A stretch of DNA of 64,000 nucleotides. Origin: Symsagittifera roscoffensis (taxonomy: Eukaryota > Xenacoelomorpha > Acoela > Convolutidae). The stretch spans positions 70,059,465 to 70,123,464 of the forward strand of contig NC_087064.1 in assembly GCF_963678635.1 (NCBI RefSeq), written 5' to 3'. Below, in pieces: positions 25,437 to 36,700 of the stretch. Position numbers and translations under genes: made by a program. The notes beneath the pieces are model-generated. The model searched no databases, was not told the DNA's origin, and saw only the letters and a program-made list of their open reading frames with translations. How positions within the stretch are numbered: the stretch's first letter is position 1; the number at the start of each line of letters is the position of its first letter.

Positions 25437-26353
25437 TGTGACATTCGACCAGATTGGACGAAAACGCAGATTCGGCAATTTCGAATTGTTAGCAGCTAAC
25501 CTTACGAATTAGCAGTTTTAAAGGATTAACAGTGTTATTGGAACGATTAGTCAAACTGTGAAGGCTAAAATTTTCTGGTATTTCAAATTTTAAAATTTCG
25601 AAGGATGACGTCATATTATTGAGAAACGTCAAAAACGGCCATTTTGGAAGAAATCCAGAATTAAGACACAACAAAAATAGTTGCGACGGCGACAACAACG
25701 ATAACCTCGATAAAAAACAACAACGAGAATTGAACAAACAGCAGAGTTAGCAGAGACCGCTCCGAGTTGCAACGATTGTGTCGCTACAATCGTTTCAAGG
25801 CCGTTCACAACAACAGTGGAGGGTACGAAAACAGCCTTCCGGAAAGAAGATAAGGGTGTTGTTTCCCCGGATACAGGAATCCGGAGGTGTCTCGGGCTTG
25901 AACTGAAATCCTTATATATAAATTTTAGCTTCCCTTTTATGTCCTGAATTGAATTTATTTAACATCTGAATTCATTTTCCGACAATGAGAAGCTAGGAGT
26001 TAGGGGAAGGGTTAATCCATCTTCGATGGAGATGATGATTTTTATCTACTGAACAAAAACAACAGTAATATAATAAATAGTATTAGCCCTGTTTTTAGGA
26101 GTGACCTCGTGGTCTGGGGATACTGAGACCCAGCCATGAGCTCACTTTTTGCATGTACACAAGTTAATTTGAGTGTTTTGACCGAAGCCGAAAGCAGTAA
26201 CGTTTTTGTCGACCCGATGTTAGTAAGACCACCAAAAGAACTGGCTTTGGTAGAGACGGTGAAAAGCATGTAGAGCTTAGTTTAGACGCTGGCCAGTCAT
26301 TTTATAGCTTAGCTTTATTTTCCGTCGATATGTACTTCCGGGCGAATGTTACA
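25437..26353 (+). mobile_element. Solo LTR of the giant element family (917 bp)
   Basis: It begins TGTGACATTCGACC and ends GGGCGAATGTTACA, that is, TG...CA with near-perfect 11-bp inverted ends. It matches the LTRs at 27057, 47319, 54010 and (reversed) 55489 throughout, including CCTTCCGG...CCGGAGGTGTC and GTGACCTCGTGGTCTGGGG. An AATAAA lies at 26072. It is flanked on both sides by AAC, and in U1 the empty site reads GGAACGCTTGG (about 24670), which fits a 3-bp target duplication. No internal region is present, so it is a solo LTR. Confidence 0.88.
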
Positions 26354-26795
26354 AACGCTTGGAGAAGTTGCACGAGCTCGTGAGATCTCTCTGCTTTGAA
26401 ATGCTTCCTGGAGTGTTACAAATGAAGCGAAGAATCGGAGGTTGGCGAGAAACACCTGGTAATGAATTGTATTTGAAAAAAAAACAGTGGAGGATATCAT
26501 AGATCTAATGGTTCGAATTATATGATAGAAACCAGTTTCGAGCCATACTGCAACAGCAAATACCAAACACACTTAGTGATACTGGTTGTGATGACAAAAC
26601 AAGTATTGATCGAACAATTCTTCACGGTGCCTAGATGTGTGAAGATGACCAAAATGTCAAAAATTTCGAATAGATTGTATGAATATTGACGAAGCTCCTT
26701 CGGGCCGTTCCGGAGAGATCTTAGAAGGAGAAAATGAGTGGGAGAAAAATCATGACGTAGACTGAAAGCAACGTGGGTGATTTCCAGAAGCTGTC
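26354..26795 (+). repeat. Host repeat U2, middle part
   Basis: Continuation of unit U2 after the solo LTR. It aligns with U1 24672-25000 (GGAACGCTTGGAGAA to GATTTCTAGAAGC), with about 100 bp of extra sequence (near 26570-26670) not in U1. It ends at CCAGAAGC where the older LTR begins. Confidence 0.75.
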
Positions 26796-27056
26796 ACATT
26801 CGACCAGAATGCCGTTAAAATGCAAAGCAACATCGAATTTTTATTGTGGCATTAGAGTGGGAAGATTGGCAGTTTTGATAGATTAACTGTTCTAATTGTA
26901 CAATTTGACGAATCAGGAAAGGTCAATTTGAAGTACGACGATTTTGCTAGTAGAGCAGAAGAGAGAGATTTTCCACGAAGACACAGCAATATTACCGATT
27001 GAGAATACAATAGAGGCTGTCCGGATTGCAACGATTGAAGCCGATCAATCGTTACC
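26796..27056 (+). mobile_element. Older LTR, left half (interrupted)
   Basis: It starts TGTCACATTCGACCAGAATG, a diverged LTR start, and can be followed to GTCCGGATTGCAACGATTG...CGTTACC. At that point the giant element's 5' LTR starts. The right half is at 48230-48795. The halves together are ~827 bp, the size of one LTR, and the break falls at the corresponding interior position (GTTGCAA | GGCCGTT in intact LTRs). Confidence 0.78.
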
Positions 27057-27868
27057 TGTGACATTCGACCAGAATGGACAAAAATGCAGATTCGGCGATT
27101 TCGAATAGTTAGCAGCTAACCTTCTGAAATGACATTTTTGAGAGATTAGTGACGTTATTGGGACGATTAGTCAAACCGTGAAGGTCAAGATATTCTGGTA
27201 TTTTGAAATTTTAAAAATTCGAACTGAGAGATCGCACTTCTGAGAAACGACAAAAACCGCCATTTTGGAGAAAAACCAGAAGAAAATCAGAACAACAATA
27301 GTTGCGATAGAAAAACAACAAGGAATAGCAGATTTAGCAGAGACTGTTCCGAGTTGCAACGATTGTGTCGCTACAATAGTTGCAAGGCCGTTCACAACAA
27401 CGGTGAAGTGTAGAAAAACAGCCTTCCGGAAAGAAGATAAGGTTGTTATTTCCCCGGATTCAGGAATCCGGAGGCGTCTCGGGATTTGAACTGAAACTGT
27501 TTATATAAATTTTTAGCTTCCCGGTTTTGTCTTGAATTGAATTTATTTAACGTTTTATCTACTGAACAAAAACAATAATAATATAATAGAAAGTAGTAGC
27601 CCTATTTTTAGGAGTGACCTCGTGGTCTGGGGATACTGAGACCCAGCCAAGAGCTCACTATTTTGCATGTAAGTAAGTTAATTTGAGCGTTCTGGTCGAA
27701 GCCGGAGAACAGTAACTTTTTTCTCGACCCGATGTTAGAAAGACCACCAAAAGAACTGGCTTTGGTAGAGATGGTGAAAAGCATGTAGAGCTCTGTTTAG
27801 ACAATGGCCAGTCGTCTTAGAACCTAGCTTTTTTTTCGGTCGATATGTACTTCCGGGCGAATGTTACA
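27057..27868 (+). mobile_element. 5' LTR of giant element (812 bp)
   Basis: It runs from TGTGACATTCGACCAG to GCGAATGTTACA. Relative to the 3' LTR it lacks ~90 bp after TTTATTTAAC (the ATCTGAAATCATTTT...GATGATG block) and a short GTGATAACTACGAG block; the LTR at 54010 lacks the first block too. A TATA box is at 27502, followed ~20 bp later by TTAGCTTCCCGG. A CCTTCCGG...CCGGAGGCGTC hairpin lies at about 27422-27480. Confidence 0.88.
27502..27509 (+). promoter_or_regulatory. LTR TATA box (TATATAAA)
   Basis: TTTATATAAATTTTTAGC in the 5' LTR; the same element is in the LTRs at 25437, 47319 and 54010. Its position about 450 bp into the LTR fits a U3/R boundary promoter. On the minus-strand LTR at 55489 this position is degraded. 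Confidence 0.5.
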
Positions 27869-27880
27869 TAGATGTTTTTA

Positions 27881-27895
27881 TGGCGCTCCTGGGTG
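27881..27895 (+). promoter_or_regulatory. Primer-binding site, tRNA-Asn-like
   Basis: TGGCGCTCCTGGGTG lies 12 bp after the LTR end. It starts with TGG (pairing with a tRNA CCA end), and TGGCG..CCTGGGTG matches the complement of the conserved 3' end of eukaryotic tRNA-Asn at about 13 of 15 positions. The 12-bp gap is somewhat long. The exact tRNA needs the host's tRNA set. Confidence 0.55.
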
Positions 27896-28819
27896 TTATT
27901 CTTTTTTAACACAATGACCGGCAGAACCGTTAACGAGCACTCCGCACCGAGCGCATGCTCATAATAATGCCCTTAATAGGCCCTAACCGCCGAGGCGGAA
28001 GGGTATCTTGGAACGCGGAAGCCTTCCGGATTACCGTGAATAGCTTTTTAACATAGTTAAGATCAAAAATTCACGTTCCAGGAAGGGTGGGGGGATCGGC
28101 CGTCCCCTCGTTCCCTGAGAGGTTTGAGACCAAAAACACTTAAAGATATATATAAAACCAAACAAAAAGTAGTATAGTACCCAAGAAAAACAAAAAACGT
28201 AAAAAATAACCGAAAAAACCAAAAACAGTAAAAAAAAGTACAAAAAAAAACAGTAGAAATCATCCCCCCAGACAAGATGTGATCCGACCCTCCCGTTTGT
28301 TGTTGATAGATATATTGTTGTTACAGGCATTTATATCGATCAGGATCGTTACGATCATGTTTGTAGCCCATTTGTGAGGCTTGTACTGTAGGGTTAATTG
28401 AGTATTTAAGCACGTTAATGCTAATTTGCGCTCAATCCAGAAAAGTCTGCTGATTTGCGCTCAATCCGGAGGGGTCTTGGGAGAAGACTGATCCGGCAAG
28501 CAGTACAAGGAGCAACAAGAAGGGGCTCAACGACAACGACAGTCGACTGTTGGGTATCGTTAACATGTTTTGTATCCCTTTTGGTACAAAAATTAAGATA
28601 GTAATCTGTGGGGGGCTCGACAGTGCTGCACTGTAGTGACCCTTCACCGAACTGCGAAAATCCGAGTTAAGCACCTGATTTCGGATATTGAACAAACCCG
28701 GAGGGGTATAGTATTACTAATCTTATTACTTATATAGCCTATATTAATACTCCTATATCGTTTTTCAGTGAAAAACACAGTAAGCGGACCGGTTTTTAGG
28801 GTCAAAATAGCGATATTTT

Positions 28820-28995
28820 GATCCCCCAACAAATCGCAATTTTTGAAATATCGATATTTTTGAAACAGAAAAAAGCACCAATTTAGTGAGTTACATCGTA
28901 ACTGTGATCCCTCAACAAATCGCAATTTTTGAAATATCGATATTTTTGAAACAGAAAAAAGCACCAATTTAGTGAGTTACATCGTAACTGTGATA
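28820..28995 (+). repeat. 85-bp direct duplication in leader
   Basis: Unit GATCCCCCAACAAATCGC...ATCGTAACTGT occurs at 28820-28904 and again from 28905, almost identical. Each unit contains a palindromic AAATATCGATATTT core. Confidence 0.9.
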
Positions 28996-29828
28996 GTATA
29001 ATAGGTAGAACCGGTTGAGTTTAGTTCAGAAGTGGTTGGAACTATTTTGGTACCAAAAACCGAATTTTCGTGATTTTTGAGAAAACGGAAAACTATAAAT
29101 TCACAAAATTTTTAAAATTTTTTGAGTTAGGACAGTAAAAATAGTTGTTCGGACAACGTCCAATAGTGAATCTACAGGTTTTAAGACCCGTTTCCCGAAA
29201 GCCTTCCGGATTACAGAGGAATCGAACTTAACGTGTTTGATTCAGTGGATTCATCAATCCGGAGGGGTCCAAATAGCATAGTTTTTCGCAAATTTTTTCA
29301 ACTAAAGCGTTTCAAATCGGGTTTTTTGCATTGAACTAGAAAATTATAGGCATTCTAAGCTCGGATCAATAATTTTAAGGTCGAAAAAAAACAGAATTGC
29401 GGAAAAAGTTAGGCGGAACCTATAAGTGAGAAAGTTTTTGAATTTAGAGAAAAGACGTTTTGGTTAATAACTTTGGAACGACTGGACAAATCTAGTTGAT
29501 CTTGGTACCATTAGATCAGAAATTAGCTGAGCTTACTAATAGGAACAAAAATTATTCGAAAAAGTAAGCGTGAAAATTTTTTTGAGATTGTTTTTTAGCA
29601 AATTCGCCAATTCGGGAGGGCAGACCCCTCACGTTTTATAAAAAAAATTTTGGAAGCCCTTACACCCCTACCAATGAGTAGAAACGGTCGAATAAGGCAA
29701 TTTTACGCTGTTCGAGAAGAATAGGGAAGGCCAAAGGCACCAGAAAACCTTGATCGAGCCGAAATAAGGCTAGCGATAAGACCCTTCACCGTTAGCGTGA
29801 ATTGTCAAATAAGAGGCTTAACTTCAAT

Positions 29829-30210
29829 CCGGAAGGGTCAAGGAAAGGACCACATACCCTTCTTAGTTGATACAGACAGCATAATAGTATCGGAGAACGT
29901 ATCCGGAGGGGTACAGGTTGAAAATCAAGGAAGTCTCGGAAAAGCTATTTTTACAAAACCGGAGGGGTCCCAATCCGGAGGGGTCCAAATTTTTCCTAAT
30001 TCGGAGGGGTCCCAATCCGGAGGGGTCTTGTTTTTACAAAACCGGAGGAGTCCCAATCCGGAGGGATCTTACATTAGCTAAACCAGAGGGGTCCCAATCC
30101 GGAGCAGTCCTATTTTTGCCAATCCGGAGGGGTCTCAATTTTGCCAATCCGGAGGGGTCCTATTTTTGCCAATCCGGATGGGTACTGTTTTTTGTCACCC
30201 GGAGGGGTAT
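29829..30210 (+). repeat. Cluster of TCCGGAGGGGTC motifs
   Basis: About 14 copies of CCGGAGGGGT or one-base variants occur at 29829, 29903, 29959, 29974, 30001, 30017, 30042, 30058, 30083, 30098, 30123, 30148, 30173 and 30199. Spacing alternates 15-16 and 25-27 bp, then settles to 25 bp. Single copies also occur at 28466, 28698 and 29259 and in every LTR of the family. Confidence 0.9.
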
Positions 30211-30968
30211 TATTTTTGTTAAAGGACTTATGTAAACAGAAAAAAAGGTAATTGTGAGGGGTGTTAGGTTAATAAGAGGCAGGCTAGGAACCAGTGACTG
30301 CACTGGTAACTTGCCTTTCAAAAAAGACCAGACCAAAACAAAACAGGTCCAAACTTGGATATTCGCGACACTAAGTCTAAATTAAAAAAGAGCGTGTAAC
30401 TTATTGGTGTGGGTTGAAACCCAAAACGTTTTTGAGAAAAGTGACTGCCCTCAGGATTTTAGTAGGTCTAGCTCGGGCAGTCCGAAGGCAGATAGGTAAC
30501 AGGAGACTCGGTGGGTGCAATAGACATCCATTTGAGAAAATTACTGCCTTCAAGTTTTGTCTGTTGGGTGCAGCACCAAGCAGGGAAAGCTCTTTCTTTA
30601 AAAAAACAAGTTCGACTATTGTACTGCGACCAACTAAAAGTACATTACACATACGTTTTTCATAGAAATATTCTTATTTTGTTATTTCTGGTTTTAAATC
30701 AGCAATGTGTGCTTGATTGGGTAGTGAATACACTATCTTTTAAATTGACTGAGATCATCATACTGTGCTAGTTCTCAAATATTACGACTAATAATCGATT
30801 ATTGTGTATAAATTGTACATACGCTGCACTGTGATAACATACAAGGATTCGTGGTCACTATTTAATAGAAATTTTTGGAATTTATTGTGTTGTGTTATTA
30901 TTATCAGTAGTCAAACTAAAAGGACACTAGCAATCGAATTGAGCGTATAGGCAGTAGGAAGTGATAAA

Positions 30969-31955
30969 TTGCAAATGAGTCTAGACAAGTCAAGGATACC
31001 TAAACTAGGTGATAACTCCAGGAAATTCATACCTGAAAAGCAGAGAAAAGCAATGACCGTCCCTTTTGTGGAACGGATCACACGAACCCGGACCGACAAA
31101 GGGGAGACGGTTTCAGGCAAAATGGTTGAAACCAGGAGTCAAAAGTCCTCAGAAGAGCGAAAAGCTATGCTAGAAGTGGAGGTCCATCCGGACCAGGCCA
31201 CGAATGAGAACCGGGAAATACATGGACCGGAGGGGAGAGGAAACAGAAGGCTGGCGAGTGAATCTACTCCGGTAGAACAAGGCCAAGATTTTGCCACTTG
31301 CATCGGGACACTGAACCGAGAGGAGATGTCGGAACTGTCCGACATCTCTATTGAAATTGTGGCAACTAGAAGATCTCCCACAGACAACACCATGTTGGCA
31401 GGCGTGACGGAGAAACAGGCAACGTCCTCATCGTTTTCAGAAAGAGTGAAGAACACTTTCGGAAACATCTTTCCATTCACCATGGGAGTGGGTACAGGAG
31501 ATGAAGGTGGATCCCAGGAGGAACAAGAGGACGATGATGAGCAAGTTGACTTTGGATCTCGAGTCAGCCTCAATAGTTCGACCCAGGAGAATGAGGCATA
31601 CACCGACAGAGAGACTGGAACCAAGGACAAATTTGGTGTCGTGAGGACAATAAGCAAAACCGCAAACACATCAGGCCAGTCAAGAGACTTTGTAAGTGTG
31701 ACGAATTCGGAAACGCAAACTGGGGAGAATAGAAACATAGGGCTAAGCAACGAATCGGCGGATCCAGAGGTGGACAATGAAAAAACGTCGAGGCAGAGAA
31801 TCAAAGCCCGAATCTCGACCAGCACAAAGCTACCTGGGATCGACAGGGTGACACCGCTATTTGTGACGCCACTAGTAGAGAACGGAGCATCAATGGAAGA
31901 AGCCTTGAACAATATAGTGGGCAGTATAGGAGAGCAAAATGAACAGTTTCCATAA
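30969..31955 (+). pseudogene. Gag N-terminal region (328-codon frame)
   Basis: Starts MSLDKSRIPKLGDNSRKF at the first ATG after the leader. The protein is hydrophilic, rich in Ser, Thr, Glu and Arg, with an acidic run (EEQEDDDEQVD, about residue 190) and no recognised domain, as is common for the N-terminal part of large gag proteins. The frame ends QNEQFP then TAA, next to a frame starting MSELERAVHV, so an indel near 31945 probably split one gag. The antisense 257-codon frame here is a shadow. Confidence 0.6.
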
Positions 31956-31957
31956 GA

Positions 31958-33283
31958 ATGAGTGAACTAGAAAGAGCAGTCCACGTTGAAAGAGAAAGTC
32001 TGCGTGAAGAAACAAACCGCAATAGACAAGAAGATGGTAGAAGCGAAAAACGCTTGAAGGAAAGCACGGATGAACACATAGCGAAGAACTTGTCGCGAAT
32101 GACAAGAGAAGCGGAACAGAGAGAGTTACGCTTAAGAGACGACATGGAGAAGTTGAGAACTCAACAAGAGCAGACTCTCGGGACTCTTGACACAAAGATA
32201 GATGCGATGATGGAGAGGCGAACTCAGGCTATCATGGACAGGTTGGACGGTCTACTAGGCAGCAGGAGTGGACCATGAGAAGGGGAACCGAATTCGGGGG
32301 GTCCAAGCAGGGAACCGAAGGTGAACTTCAATGACCATGAAAGGAGGAGGACATATGGATCCACTGGTAGGGGCAGTTCAGCAGGCTATGCCACAGGGGA
32401 TAGTAGAGCATGGGGCCCAAACAGCAGAGCAAGCTCAACAGGCAACAGGCAGACCTCAAACGAACGATCGACGCAAGCCACACATGCGACTGGGAGAGGT
32501 GATTCCAGTAACAGGAGACATGCAAACCCAGGGAGGAGTCATGTGGGCGAAGGGAGAAACAATCCCGGCGATTCGGATAGAAGGGATATACCAAATACAG
32601 AACCCTTATCAGGGGGCGATGATACCCAGGCGGGGCACTCAAGAGGTGCTAGGGCAATGGCCACAGCCTTTGAACCCCTAAACAGGTCTTTGGAGACATT
32701 CCTGACGAGGTTATCTAGAAGCAATGAACGCAGTGAAAAGTCCAGAAGATTCTTTAAGAAACCAAGATGCTATAAAGACGAATCTGACGGCTGCATTGAC
32801 ACTTGGATAGAGGTGATGAAACTGCATTTTGAGGAAGAAGACCTGTCAGAAAGGCAGGAGTGCAGTGCGCTCACCAGTAACTTGGAAGGGACAGCACTAA
32901 ACTGTTTAATAGCCAAAAAGCAATATCAGCGGGATACTGCTGAGAATATCTTTGAAATCTTGTTAAATCTTTTTGGCTCAGGGGTGCAGGGACACCAAGC
33001 AATGATGCGCTTCGAGAAAAGGAGGCAACGAGACGATGAGACGATAGGCAACTTTCTAGACGATTTGCAGATGCTTAGAAGGCGTAGCCAACTGAACGAG
33101 TCGAACTGGAGGATGAACCTGGCGGTAGCCTCAAAATTCAACGATGGTGTGAAGAATGATGAACTTCGAACAATGTTAGCAACACATTACACACCACTAT
33201 CAACCAATGCGCCAACAATGCGCCGAGGAGTTGAGGCTCAAGTCAAAAGAATATCTTTTACTGAAACCTCCATTGAGATCTGA
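31958..33283 (+). pseudogene. Gag coiled-coil and capsid-like region
   Basis: Frame 31958-32278 (starting MSELERAVHVERES) is a charged heptad-rich coiled coil. A TGA at 32276 interrupts it, and the same frame continues as 32321-33283 through a Gly/Ser/Arg-rich stretch. It then enters a helical retrotransposon capsid-like region: DTWIEVMKLHFEEEDLSERQ (about 32806-32860), LEGTALNCLIAKKQ, FEILLNLFG, MRFEKRRQRDDETIGNFLDD and FNDGVKNDELRTML. This pattern matches gypsy gag capsid domains. The reading frame shifts to the nucleocapsid frame inside 33207-33283. Confidence 0.75.
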
Positions 33284-35335
33284 ATATTACAAGAACAATA
33301 TTGGCAACTTTAACAGCACCCCAGCAAGACAAGGGAACAACTGGTATAAACCGAGGGACGATATGGACAAGAGGCGCTCTTGTGCAAATTGCAGTTCGAC
33401 GGACCATCATGTGTCAGCATGCCCAACTTACAAACAGGGCATGAAAGCAATAGGCTTTAGCCTCGAGGACGAAGATGCTTCAGAAGTCGATCATGAAGAG
33501 TTCATGAGAGGAGTAATTGCAAAATTCGGCCCGAGGTGTTTCTTTTGCAACTTGGAAGGTCATTTTAAATCGGATTGTCCGCAATTCTGGGATGCGGTAG
33601 AAGACATCAAGCATCCAAGGCATGAGGAAGCTTTATCGGGAGTGAAAGCCAGCAAAGCTCGCCTATTGAGTGAAGCGGAGGCGCGCAGAAAAGAAAAACC
33701 ACAAGAGCTGGCAACGAAGAAAATGCAAGCGGTAACAGAAGAGACATGTGAACCGGAACAGGTGACTGCGGCGGATGACTTCAAGATTGATTACAGGGCA
33801 GCCGCAAGGGATGCTCTAAATAGAGTGCAACAGGAACTGGTAACGAAGGAGATCGAGCAAAAAGTGAAGCTCGAACTGGAAAATGAGAAACTACAGGAGA
33901 AGCTGAATACCTTCGAGATAACAGAAGTCGAAGAAACAAAGGCACCAAGTAGTTTGAGCATGAAACTTAATGTGATCTCCGGGCAGAGGTTCGGTATGGT
34001 GCGACAGGGAAGCAAAATACAGTCAATAATCTCGGTAGCGGGACACCAGGTAATCAGAAATCTGAGTGAACCATCAGTGTTCACCTTGATGCATTTGGAC
34101 ACATATGCAGACTATCTGAGGCAAGTGGAGCCACGCACTGAGTCAAGAGCTGAGCGAGCACTGCTAACAACGGGTGGCCCTCGCAAAAAAAAGCTTCATG
34201 AGCGCTACGTGGAAGTCTATGGACCGTATCAAGTGATGCTGAACGTAGATGGAATCAGTATCTACACTAGGACATATGTAACAACAGACAGTGACCAGAT
34301 AGGACAGATCTATTTGGGTGAGGAGGAACTAAAAGTCCGTACGATAGGCCATGACGCCTTATACGAAGCAGATGTGACTGCACATCTGCTCGACACCAAC
34401 GGAAAGAAAATCGGAGTCACATGGCTTCTGGACACAGGAGCGGTAGTGAGCGTGATGCCGATAAAAACTTGGGAAAGAATGGGCTTCACGAGGGAAGACC
34501 TGATTCCGAAGAATCTCCGACTAGCGGCAGCCAATCGAGGAGCGATTTACGTAGCCGGAAGGACACCAATAACGGTCCTCCACATGGGAGGACGGGATCT
34601 TTGGATTAGCTTCCTGGCGGTAGAGAACTTGGATGACTCCGAATAGTTCATCTTGGGCAGAGATTGTGTCGGGAATTTCGACGTGATGATTGACTTGAAC
34701 AACGGCCTAATAAAAATTAGAAACCCGGACCGGAAGTATGTTAAGAAACCAGTTAATAGGATAATAACAGATGAAAACAAGTTACCAATCTTTTTAGACA
34801 AAACGGTAAAACTACAGCCGGGACATGCGGTAGTAGCAATTTTTAGAATGAGAAATTTAAACTCGTTAAGTGATAGTAAACAGGTTTGTTTGGTACCGAA
34901 TCCAAACAGTCAAAGTTCAGTGATTTTAGGCCGGAGCTTCTCGGTAACTCGAAACGGACACAGTGTGTCAGTGTGTTATTGACCACACTGGACATCACGG
35001 TTTCAATCCAGCGTGGAAAGAAACTTGGTTACGCTTTGCCGATGAGGACTGACTATGAAGAGACACAAAACTTGAAGAGATATAGTGTGAAAGACTGTCC
35101 TTATCATGCCAATAAAGAAAGATAAAATTTTGAAGAGGATTAATGAATTAAAATCTATTCATAAATTATTTTCAATGAAGTCCGACAGGGACGACGGCTT
35201 ATCGAGCTGCTCGAACTTTCCGGAACGCGCCTCGTCATATGAACTAGTGTCTGACAAACCGGTTTTGCCAGAGATAGAACACTTAAAAGGGAAAATAGGC
35301 GAGGGAGATTTTGAATCACTTGAATCACTATGAGA
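33207..35335 (+). pseudogene. Nucleocapsid zinc knuckles and aspartic protease
   Basis: Frame 33207-34646 (479 codons) has two CCHC knuckles with C-x2-C-x4-H-x4-C spacing (C59, C62, H67, C72 and C111, C114, H119, C124). A Lys/Glu-rich helical stretch follows, then a retropepsin starting at LLDTGAVVSVMP (D409-T410-G411). A TAG at 34644 cuts the protease just before its second conserved box ILGRD (34650-34664). The frame continues to 34982, shifts (34886-35125), shifts back (35106-35335) and reads towards RT. One gag-pol was clearly present; copy 1 cannot make it. Gag-pol joining by programmed frameshift near 33220 is possible but cannot be told from decay. Confidence 0.85.
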
Positions 35336-36700
35336 GGTTTTAAATCGGAACGCGGATGTATTTTCAAAACATAAGGAGGATATCGGTTGCTGTAATTTCG
35401 TCGAACACGAAACCGAACTTGAGGAAGGCGCCGTTCCTCATAGGGAAGGCGCAAGACGAATGACGCCACATAAATAGGAAGCGTGCCGAGCGGAAATAGA
35501 AATGTTGCTCGAATACGACATGATAGAACCCTCGAAATTGCCATGGGCTTGCGGGGTAGTAATGGCGAAAAAGAAAGGGGGCAGCTTAGGTTTTGTTGCG
35601 ACTTTCGCTACTTGACCGCGGTAACGATAAAAGATGCGTACCCGATACCGCGAATAGACGAGAGCCTCTCTAAACTTGGTGATGCCAAGTTCTTCACCAC
35701 ATTGGACTTGGGTTCTGCCTTCTGGCAGGTCCCTCTGCGGAAGAAGCATAGAGAAAAGACCGGATTCGCGTGTGAGTTGGGGTTGTATCAGTGGAAGATG
35801 ATGCCCTTCGGCTTGTGCAACGCAACGGCCACTTTTCAAAGACTGATGGCTCAGGCTTTGACCAGAGTGACAAAGAAGTACGGGAATCTTGTGATGTGTT
35901 ACGTGGATGACGTAGTCATAGCAACACCGACCCTGGAAGAACACATTGATCGGCTCGATGAGGTCTTTGGAAGCATGAAAAGAGCAGGCTTGAAGTGCAA
36001 ACCATCGAAATGTGAAATCCTTAGGGATTCAATCAAGTACCTAGGAGGAATGGTAGACAGGCATGGTGTGAGGCTGGACCCGGAAGCAGTAGAAGCTGTG
36101 TTGACATGGAAGGCTCCCAGAACGGACACACAGCTCATGAGCTTCCTAGAGTTTGCCAACTATTGCCCTGAGTTCATAACAGGATATGCAGACAAGGTGT
36201 ATCCGATGCAGAAGCTGATGAGCAACAAAGGGAAAAAATTCGAATGGAGCGATGAAGCTCAAACGGCCTTTGAGAACATAAAGCGGGAACTGTGCGAGGC
36301 GCCAGTGCTAGGCATGCTTACTGCAAAGGGCATGTATGTTCTTGACACAGACGCATCAGTAGTGGCCTCTCGGGAATACTGCATCGGGATCAAGAATGGA
36401 ATGGGAGAACCGTTCTCCGTCCCATAGCATATGGCAGTAAGGTGTTAAGTGACACTGAGATGAAATATGGTGCACCAAAAGCAGAACTGTTTGCAGTAGT
36501 CACATTTGTGGAAAAGTACCGCGCATACTTGGGGAGCGCTCCCTTTAAGTTACGCGTGGACAACAGGGCGTTATCCTGATTGAAGACATACTCAAGGGAT
36601 CAGAGTTATATAGGAAGGTGGATAGTGAGATTAGATGGCTACCACATGATAATCGAGCACAGACAAATACCAGAATGCTGACAACCTCAGCAAGAAAATC
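35336..36700 (+). pseudogene. Reverse transcriptase and RNase H
   Basis: RT begins in one frame near 35336 (EVLNRNADVFSKHKEDIG), with an in-frame TAG at 35475, and continues in another from 35483 (314 codons). It has the palm motif TTLDLGSAFWQV (about 35698-35733), FGLCNATATFQRLM and the catalytic box YVDD at 35900-35911. The thumb has KCEILRDSIKYLGG. RNase H starts at YVLDTDAS (D at 36344). A frameshift near 36370 moves the rest (IAYGSKVLSDTE, KAELFAVVTFVEKYR, DNRALS) into another frame with a stop at 36579. Catalytic residues are present but the protein is broken. Confidence 0.9.

Larger units (their letters stand above)
27869..30968 (+). other. Long 5' leader of giant element (non-coding)
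   Basis: About 3.1 kb between the LTR and the first gag ATG, without a convincing coding frame; the longest frames (about 100 codons at 29918-30235) arise from the 25-bp repeats. It contains an A-rich block (28140-28260), an 85-bp tandem duplication, a cluster of TCCGGAGGGGTC motifs and several CCTTC...CCGGAGGGG stem-loops. An AAAAAAGGTAATTG sequence at 30240-30253 resembles a 5' splice site. Confidence 0.7.

Noticed and set aside
29829..30210. CRISPR-like array
   Set aside because: Motif units are ~10-12 bp with 5-15 bp A/T-rich gaps in a eukaryotic retroelement leader; no repeat-spacer architecture or cas genes.
29797..30235. Two overlapping proteins with NPEGS/SGGV repeats
   Set aside because: They are translations of the 25/16-bp motif cluster in two frames, without start context or conservation.
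31139..31912. 257-codon minus-strand frame opposite gag
   Set aside because: Shadow of the gag frame, Ser/Leu/Val-rich from the reverse complement of Glu/Arg/Thr codons, with no motif.
33207..33283. Programmed frameshift between gag and pol
   Set aside because: The overlap exists, but so many other frameshifts break this copy that a functional signal cannot be separated from decay.
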